Shown: positions 22,001-31,154 of the stretch, piece after piece
How positions within the stretch are numbered: position 1 is the stretch's first letter
Layout of the letters: every line of letters begins with the position of its first letter
Assembly (NCBI GenBank): GCA_024195585.1
Contig: SWBL01000452.1
Span: 1 to 32,376, forward strand
Length of the DNA: 32,376 nucleotides
DNA from: Aureobasidium sp. EXF-3400
Lineage: Eukaryota > Ascomycota > Dothideomycetes > Dothideales > Saccotheciaceae
Direction of reading: 5' to 3'
Made by a program: the position numbers and the translations under genes
Notes under the pieces: generated by a model
The model's input: the letters and a program-made list of their open reading frames with translations, nothing else
The model's database searches: none
Told to the model about the DNA's origin: nothing

Positions 22001-25000
22001 CAAATGGCTCGGAGCGGGATTTGATGGCATGCTCATATTCTCGAGCAGTTTCAGGGTCGTCGTAGGGAGAAAATTCTCGACTCTTGCCCTTTGCGAGGAT
22101 ACGCCAGCGGATCTCGGGACGCAATGGGGAACAGCCTTCGCAATCGTGAGTAGCAAGCTGGACTTGTGCACCTTGCTCTCCTAGAATCTGTCGGAGAGGT
22201 TCCATGGCCCATCCGAATGCCGCAAAGAAATCCTTGTCTTCGCACTTGATCCGATGCTGACCTTGATAACGTTGATGAGCAATCGAGGAGGGCAGAGTGA
22301 AGTTGAGCGAGACCAGAGCCTTCGTGACACTGCAATCAGTGTTCGCCAGAGCTGAAGTGTCGGCATGAATTTCGACATCCATGTTTGTTGCTTCAAGTGA
22401 GCAGGAGTCATCGTCGATCCAATAGCCGTTCAGTGATAATTCGAGGTTTGAGGGAGTCCCATCCAAGAGCTCGGGGCGCCATCTGGCATCAACCGTGGCA
22501 GTGATCTCTCTGACTTGGTCGTACTGCAATCTTGAGTGGTCACGGGCGAAGACAAAGCAGTCATCCTTAGGGTCACCAATGCGTGCAGGATCCAGAAAAA
22601 AGAACATGTTGGGCCCTGGAGTCGACTCGATTCGCTTGTAAAGAGACTCACAGGCAGTACCGCAGTCGGGCAGAAGCTTGTAGGTTCCTTTGATGTGCTC
22701 GTAAGATCCTTGGATGTGTTTCGGAAGGTTGCTGTTGCCGTGCTTCTCGATGCGCAATTCGGACCAGATTCGTTCATGGGCACGTTGGGGAAGGCCGAGG
22801 CGCGCAGCCCATGAGGGCACTTGCTGGCCATGGCCTTGAACCAGGAGTTCAAACAACGAACCTTGTTGGGGAACCCGCCATTGCCATTTATCTCCAAAGA
22901 AGGCATTCTCCTTGACTTGAGCTGTAGCAACAGGCTCTTCGAAGAACTTTCGAAGTTCATCCACACCACTGAGACCGTCGTCGGGCTTTGCATACACTTT
23001 CCAATCAGAAGTATGAACACCTAGAACGAGTTCAAGTCGAGCGGATGAAGACTCATATACGATGATCCAGGAAGAAGTTCTTCTGAACGCCTTGAAAGCG
23101 AAAGGGTCGTGGAGGACGTTTGTGACTGCATCAAGGTACTTTGGCTTCAGTGCTTCCTGCTTCGACTTCTTTTGCTGTTTGGCTTTCGCGGTCTTGCCAC
23201 TAGGCTCAGATAATTGAACAGACTTGTCGAGGAGGGACGTGAGGTTGTCCGAGGAGCTGAACTTCAGAACCATAGGAATGCGGGGTCTCCATTTCTGAAC
23301 GAAGTTGTCCGGTTGATCGCGCACAGGGTGCAAGGGTTCTCCGTATTCATGAAAAGGCTTGACGCCACAAGCGAGGCAAGACTTGTGATCGCACTCGCGG
23401 CAGGTCTGGATTGCCTTCTCGGCCAAGCCGATTTGGCCTTCGCAGACACACATGGCAGCGGACTTGCAGGCATCAGCCTGGAGTTCGAGGACATCGATGG
23501 GTTCTGACACCGTCTGAGAAAGGGGTTGGGCGGTGAGCCTGTTGCGGGAGGTGATGACACTCTTGAAAACGACACTCTTGTCCTTGGTTTCAAATGCAGG
23601 AGCTTCCGGCAAGGTCTGGAACCCAGAGATGAGAAGAGATGCAATGGCTGAGCCCACAGCTGTAGTGCTCATTGCATTGCCAGCAAGATCCTGAATCTGG
23701 CGTTCAGTCTCTGTGGTAAAAGAAATTCTGTCTAAGGGTAGACCCTGCAGCATCAAGCTTTCTGTGTAAGTTAGAGGCCCACCTCGATCCGTGATGTAAA
23801 AGACTCCATTCGGAGTCAGGCAGGCGGCTATGCCAAAGGGCGCACCATCGACGAAGCGGTCGATATTCTGCGACACGTCCCAGATACGGGTCTTATATTG
23901 AGCATCATACGCGCGTTCTTCGGGTTTGGGGTTGGCTTTGCGTAGTAGGGACATGTCCATGAAGTCCCACACTCGCTCGACCTGCTGCCTGAACCACACA
24001 CGGTTCGAGTTCTCAGGCAAGACAAGGGTTCCACTTTCCTGCCAGTTTGTAAGAGGACGAGCAATGCCAAGCTCCTGATTTCTACGGGTGTTGATGTGGC
24101 GAATCTCACACTTGGCCCAGTTGACTTCCTTCAGGGAAGTGTCGAGTACAGACTGACGAATCATAGACTGGCTGGCCCGGGTGACCAGCGGGTCATCATT
24201 GGGCAAGATGAATGACGACAAAGGAGAGCTGACTGGACGTCTGAAATCGGTCATCCGGTCATAGAAGTTCTTCTTGAAGACGGCGGGATCAATGCCGCAG
24301 TAGTCTAGCTTGGCTCTGTCAATGCAGACCATGTAACCCCTCTGTCGAGTCTGAGGGAGGTAATAGTTCTTGCTGTCAACAAGAACACCAGCCGAGACAT
24401 AGTCGACGCCTTCGTATGCTGCCAGCATTTCGTCCCATGGTGCGCCAAAGACATTCTCCAGGACAAGCATTGTCGGACGATGTGTCTTGGCGTAGGCAAG
24501 AACCGCGGCGAAAGTATCACCAGATTCGCCCTTTTCTTGCAAGGTCTTTGGCTGGTTGTTCAGCTTGGAGAAGTCGACGCATGCGGTACCGGCAATCACC
24601 ATGTCCACGTTGCCAGGAATATCTACCCTAGCGCCGTATGCAGTAGTAGCCTTGCCATCCGTACTGCTAGTGATTTCAGTGATGTCCCTAAAGATGATTG
24701 GTGGGCGGAAGTTTCTCTCAATGTAAGCTTGCTTGAAAGGTACGATCTCGGCGCTGAAGACGTGTTCGAACTTCAGCTTGAGGTCACTCTCCTTGGTCTG
24801 AATGCAGTCCGAGATCATGTCCCAGGCTAGAAGAGGGCTCTCAGTACCCGAGCACATCGTAGCAACCTTTAAGGGACGCGACCCGACATGTTTGCAGACA
24901 TCTATAAGGCTGTGCCTAGGAGTATCCTGATTCGCATCGGAGGCAAGCTTCTTCAGTCCCTTGGACACTAAGTTGTCGAAGATGGATTGAATGCTGGATA

Positions 25001-26004
25001 GTGGAGGCAACGTTAGGTCGACTTCTCTCTTCTGACCTTTGTTCAGGTTGACCATATTGATCTTGGACGGCTGTTTTGACTTCTTTGCAGAAGGAGCATC
25101 ATCCTCTGCAGAATCAGTGGCATCAGCAGGCTCAGGGGCTGACTTCGCAGCCGGGCGAGCGCGTCCCTTGTTAGTCTTTGCTCGCTTGCGAGGTGGCGGC
25201 TTATCTGAACCACTTGCACCAACATCGGATTGACCATGCGATGAAGTGTGACCAGACGACATTGACAGATCGGACGGCGCGACGGAAGATTGAGACTGCT
25301 CGCCGTCTGAGATTGCGAAATTGTCGTTGTCAGAGTCTGCAACGTCCACGGGGTCTTCGTCGAGATTGTCGGTGTCGAAAGTCTTGTAGTTGACGACTGC
25401 TCTAGTGCTGCGAGCAGATCGACGGATCGGAGCTGGAGGCGAACCAGGAGGCTTGGAAGCGCTCATCCGGGCGGACGGGGGAGTTCGCTTTCTGGACGAA
25501 TGCGCAGAGTAAGCAGCGTCAGCATGCTTCCTCTTAGGCGCCATGGTGGGCGAGTGGGTGGGCGAAGGTGCCTCTGCGGTTGGCGGTGGTGTTGTGTGCT
25601 TGACAAACTGATGCAGGGGTTCGCGATGTTTGCGTGTAGGAACAAGGACTGGAAGATCAATGTCAATGGAGAGCGGACACAGAGGAGATTTAGCTCGTCT
25701 TACTCTCAACGTGCGAAAGAATGCGTCGAGGAGTTGTTCGTTTGGGCTTTGCACTGATGACTGTCGTGGCAGAGGCTGGATTTTGGCTGCGTGTGTTGTG
25801 GTCGGATTTGGGGGTGCGAGCATTGACTCGAGGGCGCTCGCGACGGTTCTCTCGATCTTCCAGCCAGAAGCGTATGTCCCCTACTCTTTTCCTGACTTCT
25901 CCATGTGCTGCTCCGTTGGTCGCATCCTTTATGCCAACAAAGATATACTCTTCTGCCTCAGAGTCGCTTTCTACCCTCTGGACGTAAGAGCTGTATCTGG
26001 CCAT
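19017..26004 (-). CDS. DNMT5-type cytosine DNA methyltransferase fused to RING and SNF2 ATPase
   Basis: Proposed model: exon 1 26004-25704, a 55-nt intron (25649-25703, GTAAGA...TTCCAG, TTGAC branch), exon 2 25648-19017; 2310 aa. ATG 26004 has a perfect CACCATGG context. The basic, Ser/Pro-rich N-terminus has PKRKH and RRSARSTR patches. Methyltransferase domain, about 340-780: motif I VATMCSGTESP (near 365), motif IV GTACVDFSKLN with the presumed catalytic Cys (near 457), LENVFGAPWDEM (497), QTRQRGYMVC (535), and motif X GNAMSTTAVGSA (near 759). SNF2 ATPase: Walker A HAGFGKT (near 1457), DEFS box (1685), WALSATP (1708) and motif VI QAIGRVRRPGQ (2192). A RING finger near 2020 has NCGHAMCEDC and CPADGCEH, between the two ATPase lobes. 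This order is that of DNMT5, shown in Cryptococcus to maintain CG methylation using ATP. No chromodomain was found. Shorter starts at 25823 (unspliced) and 25544 are possible. Confidence 0.9.
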
Positions 26005-26283
26005 GGTGAACCTATGCACCCCTGACTGGTAACACTCTTGAGTATTAATAAGTGTCTGGTTGTGTGACACTCATGTCAGTCTTTTGCAGACTCGATCGGA
26101 GGTGGAAGACGCGCCGACGCGACGACTTGGCAGGGTCAATCCATACTCTTTCCAAAGGGGGCTGGCGTGCTCGGTCTTTCGGGTAAGATCTTTCGAGCCG
26201 AGGTTTAACCAGATGCCAGTCAGGGTCGTTCCTTCCACCGGGTTTTTCGAGACAGGAAGCTGTTCCACGTCGCAACAAGCATG

Positions 26284-26997
26284 TCAGAGTGCTTGTACTC
26301 TACTGGAATTTGGATCCAAAAGAAAAATCAAGTTGCTGAAGGCTGAAAGGGCATCAAGCTCTGAGCTTGATCGATGGTATACCATATACTCGGATGATAT
26401 CGGACTATCCAGATTGACGGCCTCAGCATCGTCTGAACCTGGCTGTCCATAGGGAGAAGACGGATAACGTTGGACCACCAACGACCAACAGAACCTCGAC
26501 TGCGTGTAAGCAATCCCCGAAGATAGCAGCCAGTATATGTTGTCGCCTGTCGATGCCGAGAAAAAGTTCCATGTTGGTCCTTGAGTAAGAGTTCTGGAGC
26601 GATGTGAGTACGAGAGACATACCCCACAGTTGGTAGTCATGGAAAAAGCCAAGAAGCACATCTGATCGAATGCAACCATGGTACCTGGACATAGCATGGT
26701 CAACCATGAGCACACTTTCCTCGAGTGTGATAGAGTGTAAGTAAAGCTCAACGTCTTCAGGAAGGAAGCTGTGTCTCGACAAGTATCAGCCTGTGTCCCT
26801 AAGGAAGAGACGATGGAGATGGAGAGAGACAACATGTGCTGAAGGTCGAGTAAGAGAAGGCAAAAGAGGGAAGAAGAAACAGAAGAAGCAGCAAGCCACG
26901 ACCAACGTGTGAGAGGAAGAGGTAGAAGACGACACACGAGGAAGAGAAGGAAAGGGAAAGAGAGTCGAACATCCCCAACACGTGCGGGACCCAACAC
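26284..26997 (-). other. Possible short coding region, unassigned
   Basis: Two overlapping minus-strand frames are open here, 26284-26997 and 26423-26782. The second has protein-like composition (FLPEDVELYLHSITLEESV, then HGCIRSDVLLGFFHDYQLWG), and the first has a plausible end part (GSDDAEAVNLDSPISSEYM). The upstream sequence is a polypyrimidine tract that translates to Leu/Ser-rich nonsense, more like a promoter or intron. Several GT and AG sites could join the frames, but I could not settle one model. No family is recognised. It may be a small gene, a relic or chance. Confidence 0.22.
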
Positions 26998-27400
26998 GTG
27001 ATCATCGCAAAGAACAAAGGCTGACAGAGAGTAGTGTTAGGGAAGGAGAGAGAGGAAGGTAAAAGAGAAGAAAGGTAAACGTACCTCGACACGTGAGATG
27101 CTCGGGGGAACGTTTCTGGAAGTCATCGCAAAAGATAAACGTTGACACCAAGCAGGTCCACCGCACGTGTTGCAAGTTATTGCACGTCAACGCACGTCAA
27201 CGACAACAGTAATACAATGCGTTGAGTAATGGACAAGCGATGATGGTTGTCGGCCAGTCATAACGCAAAGGTGTTGGAGGGATTGCTTGTGTCGTGCGTG
27301 GGATAACGACCTCGTCTCTCGGCACGTATGCACTGACCGCCCGGGGTATCTCGGCGATGAACCACACACCCCGTCCGCAAGAACAAAGAGGATGAGTTAA
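26998..27400. other. Purine-rich spacer with CACGTG and related repeats
   Basis: GA-rich on the + strand. CACGTG palindromes occur at 27090 and 27164 (with 26979 and 26995 just before). A degenerate repeat pairs CATCGCAAAGAACAAAGG (27004) with CATCGCAAAAGATAAACG (27125). No gene was recognised. Confidence 0.45.
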
Positions 27401-28200
27401 GCTGGAGATGAAGAGGTCAGTTATGTGTTGGAGGGAAGCTGCTTGAAGGAAGAGGAAAGGGTGGTGTCCAGCTGGACAGGCAAGTATACCTTTCCTCATG
27501 ACAGTGACGACTGATAAACGCACGTGTCAGTCATGCTGCACAAGCAGTGACGAGGTGTCCTCAAGCTTGAAGAGGTAAGCACGAAGGGTGCTAGAGAGGC
27601 GAGCTGACACTGGTGTGTAGGTAAGAAAGGAGGTAAGTGCGTAAATGGCAGAAGTGGCTTTTATACCAACCTCCGGCAATAAGTGACGAACGCACGTGTG
27701 CGTCCTGCTGCACAAGTAGTGATGAGCTATCTTCATGCTGGAAGAAGTAAGCACGATGGGTGTTGAAAAGAAAAGGTGACGGTGGAGTGTAGCTGAGAAG
27801 AAGAAGACGTAAGTCGGTACGCGGCAGAAGCTCTTCTTATACCAACCACTAAACGTCACTGCTGATTTCACGTGTTGCAGTTTCTCTTCAAGCTTGAAGA
27901 GGCAAGTACGGTGGGTGTTGCAAAGAAGATCAACGTAGTTGGGAAAGAGAGGTAAGTGGGCACGTGTCAGGAGTGGTTCGTATACTAACCTGCAGCGATG
28001 AGTGACGAACGCACGTGTCAGTCTCGCCGCACAAGCATCAATAAGCTACCTTCAAGCTTGAATACACAAGCACAGAGATTGTCAGAGAGAAGACGTGTCA
28101 GTGGCGTGTAGCTGAGGAGAAGAGGTAAGTCTGTACGGGGTAGAAGACCTTCTTATACCAACATTTTCACGTCACTGCTGACAGCACGTGTTGTAATCAG
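27400..28200. repeat. Degenerate tandem array, units about 145-176 bp, rich in E-boxes
   Basis: Four clear units and one weak earlier unit repeat the same ordered landmarks. (1) CACGTG at 27521, 27693, 27869, 28012 and 28185. (2) CTTCAAGCTTGAAGAGG-like at about 27560, 27731, 27886 and 28050. (3) a GTAAGT-type word. (4) TATACCAAC-like at about 27662, 27838, 27981 and 28154. Spacings are 171-176 bp with one short unit of about 143. Copies differ at many positions, so the array is old. On the minus strand two copies place CACGTG, TGACGT and TATAAG at identical distances (27836-27874 and 28152-28190), a promoter-like layout. No protein or RNA family is recognised. Confidence 0.7.
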
Positions 28201-28730
28201 TCTCCAGATGTAAGTGAGAAGACATACCGTGTGGTATGTTGGAGGTTGAGAGACGAAGGACGCATGTACAGATCTTGAAGCGTCGGCAAATGGTAACGAT
28301 GATGAAGCGTGAAGGCTGGACTGGAGCGTTGTTCGCGTCGGTTTGCGAACGAGATTCGTGTTCGTACGACCTTACTTACGTTTGTTGACGACGACCGAAT
28401 GTGGTAAGTGCTCGTCAAGTCTCGGCATGGTGGTGTAGGCCGTAAGTTACGGTTTGAAGCGTAGGCCGTATATTTCGGCATGAAGTACCTCTTATCAAGT
28501 CCGTCTCGAAACAAAAGCTGGTCAGTAAGATCCGGAAGGAAGGGCCATGCTGATATGTATAGCATGGTGACGGTAATAGAACAAGACGAACACAAATGCT
28601 CAACGTCTGGGATTGATGACAGGCTGCAATATATCTGCCTTATAGCACGACATGTCGTTTTTAGGCACCAACCACCAGCTTACAACATAATCTGCAACAA
28701 CACGACTCATCATTCGAGTCTCCAATAGCT
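28201..28730. other. Gene-free spacer
   Basis: No recognisable gene; the longest minus-strand frame (28197-28595) starts inside the tandem array edge and has no family likeness. It is ordinary mixed-composition sequence. Confidence 0.4.
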
Positions 28731-29263
28731 GACGGAGATTGCATATCTCCTTTGCTACTAACCAATGTTTCGCACAACATGGATGACATTGCTGAGGAGG
28801 CTCTTGATTCTACTCTTCCCGGCATGAAGGTCAAGGATAATGCCGAAGCTATCTGAAGCCATGAACTACATAAACAACAGCTGGTCCAGTCTAACTGCCA
28901 GTATCTGGACAAGGAAGATCGAAAACGACCACGATCTTGCCGACAACATTGAGGCTAGGGTAGTCTGTCAACAGCTGGGATGACCCTACCCCTGATATTA
29001 TACGGGTCGTTGGAAAGACTCTGCCGTTTCGGGGCATCAACCATTGATCGAGAACATGTTCTGCAAACTCACACATAGGGGAGCAAAGGCGTTGAGATCA
29101 AGCAACTATGCTATATCACTGAATTGTCCGTCACGGAGGAAGACTTCTAAAGGACCAAGAACATATTCTACAACATCACACATACGGGGGAAAAGACATC
29201 GAGGTCAAGCAACAATACTACATCACTGAACTGTAAATCACAGAAGCAGACTTCTAAACAACA
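28730..29263 (+). pseudogene. Decayed coding sequence with a duplicated segment
   Basis: Short protein-like pieces appear in shifting + strand frames: MDDIAEEALDSTLPGMKVK at 28793, DDPTPDIIRVVGKTLPFRG near 28980, and a twice-occurring piece ending YITEL..TE.DF. Frameshifts and stops separate them. Both copies of the last piece, 107 bp apart, show the same shift just after a THxG motif, so the shift may be older than the duplication or mark a lost intron. I cannot name the parent family. It may be a relic of a repetitive gene or of a mobile element. Confidence 0.35.
29050..29263. repeat. Two tandem copies of a 107-bp unit
   Basis: The copy starting at 29050 (GAGAACATGTTCTGCAAACT) aligns without gaps to the copy starting at 29157 (AAGAACATATTCTACAACAT) through to TTCTAA at 29150 and 29257. 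Many of the differences are G/A or C/T transitions. Both copies look like former coding sequence. Confidence 0.75.
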
Positions 29264-29798
29264 TATTATGAATCATCGAGGTCATATAGCATTTCAACAA
29301 AAACCAATACAACCAAGCTACAGAAATACTAGACTGTTTTCGAAACCGAATAATGCTCACAAAATAATCATTTCTTTCGGCATTCTCTACAGCTACTCTT
29401 GTTTTCAGAACAACACTGTGCATATTGAGAGTATCAGAATCCACTATTTTGGATGAGAGAGCCATATCTGTTACCTTCTGCCCTGTACAAATTTTAGTAT
29501 ATCTGTGTTGCTGTGGACCTTCATGGCATATCCATCAACAAGCAAGATACTTTTCAAAGATGGAACAAAATCCACAGGGTCAGGTTCAATTTAAAGGGTT
29601 TCCATGGCCACATTTGTGATTGTGAAGCTATTTTGCATTTGGAGAATACGTGAGTTCATCACTCTTTGCGGTATTAGATGAATTATCCTCATTGGACTAC
29701 ATAAGTGTGGTGCGATCTCGGATCAGCTCCAATTACAGAGTCCAATTTCTGCCCACCATCAGAGTAGCATCCGTATCGCCATAACAGCATCTACGAGC
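29264..29798. other. AT-rich spacer downstream of the MRJP-family gene
   Basis: A/T-rich sequence without a convincing reading frame. It includes the 3' flank of the minus-strand gene ending at 29799. No repeats were noticed beyond the 107-bp unit to its left. Confidence 0.4.
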
Positions 29799-31154
29799 TT
29801 AGCACAACAGCGGCTTAGTACCATTACCAGGAAGCTTGACACGGAACAGAGCAAAAGGACGCTGTCTCCTATCCGTACCAGGCCAAACCAGTGGTCCAAA
29901 GGCAAGTTGGTTGTTAGTAAAGTAAAGGTATCCATCAGTACCAGTACTCATCTGTTCAAAACATCAGCAACTCTTCTCTCTCCACAACAGAGGCAGGAAA
30001 AACTTACAGTATCAACCCAATTCAGTCTCGGATCCCTCACAAACAGCGCATCCGTGCCATTAGCAGGATTATAAAAGCTGATAGCATTCTGCTCCGCATT
30101 ACCATGATAGATATATCCATTAGTATCAGTCTCATAACCATCCGAAACACCCTTTTGTCCACGGCTAACCACCGAAGCCTGAGCCAGAGCTTCAGAAAAC
30201 GGTCCATTGGCTCTGAGTGCAGCAGTAGGGATAGAGTACAGATATCTCTTTCCCACACCGCCGAAATACAAATCTTCGCCATCTGCGGATAGGGCAATGC
30301 CATCAGCGCCAAAGCCTTGGAAACTTAATGGTTGGCCGGCTTGGAAGGCATAGATGGGGACTCCCCACACGTAAGCGAGGAATTGTTGGGCGGGTGCTAC
30401 GTAGGTAGAGCCCTGCAAGTGACGCCAGGATTCGCCGGTGCCGAGGTCGACGATGACGAGACCAGTGCGGCCTTCGATGGATGAATCAGTGATGTAGGCG
30501 ATTCCCTTGCCGCTGGCAGTGACGTTGGGACGTAAATCAAAGCGAACGTCGTTGAGGTAGGAGTCTCCAGGAGCCACATTGGCAGGGAAAATGATGGTTT
30601 GGAAGACGGTGTTGTTGGTTAAGTTGATACCAACTAGTTTGGGGCCACCGACTGTGGCTTGGACGATGGTACCGTTGGGGGTTTGAACTCTGCCGGTATC
30701 GAGGACCCAGAGGCGGTCGAGCGAGTCAACGACAACGCTTTGGACACCGATAAAGTGGTTTTGGTAGTTTGCGCCTGTAGGAGGTGTAGTGGTGTAGTTG
30801 ATAGCTTTTGATAATCAGTCAATTGCATTACATCCCAAAACATTTCAACTCACCTCCTCCAGGAGGATTGTTCCAGTCAGCATTGGGATAGGCTGCTTCA
30901 GTCGTGTTTGAAGTCAATTCAGCAACAGTGTATTTGCCATTGGAACCATTGTTGGTGTTGTTTCCGTCAAGAGCTCCAGGGTAGTTCGAAAACTTGCGAC
31001 CAGATGAGGATACAGCAATACCCGTCGGCCACTCATCATAGTACAAATGAACAACCTCCAAAGCAGGTCCAGCCTTTCCAGGATCTTCAATGAGCTGCTG
31101 ACTCGAAGCAAGCAAAGGCAGCAATGAAGCTGCAGCAAAAAGTGTCGACAACAT
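29799..31154 (-). CDS. Secreted major royal jelly protein (MRJP/yellow) family protein
   Basis: Three exons: 31154-30854, 30804-30008 and 29951-29799, with introns of 49 and 56 nt; 416 aa, all junctions in frame. A signal peptide covers residues 1-18 (LFAAASLLPLLASS). Family blocks are WPTGIAVSSSGRKFSNYPG, DSLDRLWVLDTGR, GGPKLVGINLTNNTVFQ, SYLNDVRFDLR, IAYITDSSIEGRTGLVIVDL, GADGIALSADGEDLYFGGVG and, in the last exon, GTDGYLYFTNNQLAFGP. Together these predict a beta-propeller. Several Asn-X-Ser/Thr sites fit secretion. MRJP-family proteins occur sporadically in filamentous fungi and bacteria as well as insects; the insect yellow branch acts around melanin formation, while fungal roles are mostly untested. 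A paired TGACGTG/CACGTCA site lies 103-140 bp upstream of the ATG. Confidence 0.85.

Noticed and set aside
25649..25823. Unspliced DNMT5 start at ATG 25823
   Set aside because: It is possible, but the upstream exon has a better start context and joins in frame through a consensus 55-nt intron; the 25823 reading runs through the polypyrimidine-rich intron.
27527..27871. Minus-strand 114-codon frame inside the tandem array
   Set aside because: It crosses several repeat units with different frames, and neighbouring units do not keep it open, so coding selection is unlikely.
28197..28595. Minus-strand 132-codon frame beside the array
   Set aside because: There is no recognisable domain, the composition is ordinary for non-coding DNA, and there are no supporting splice or start signals.
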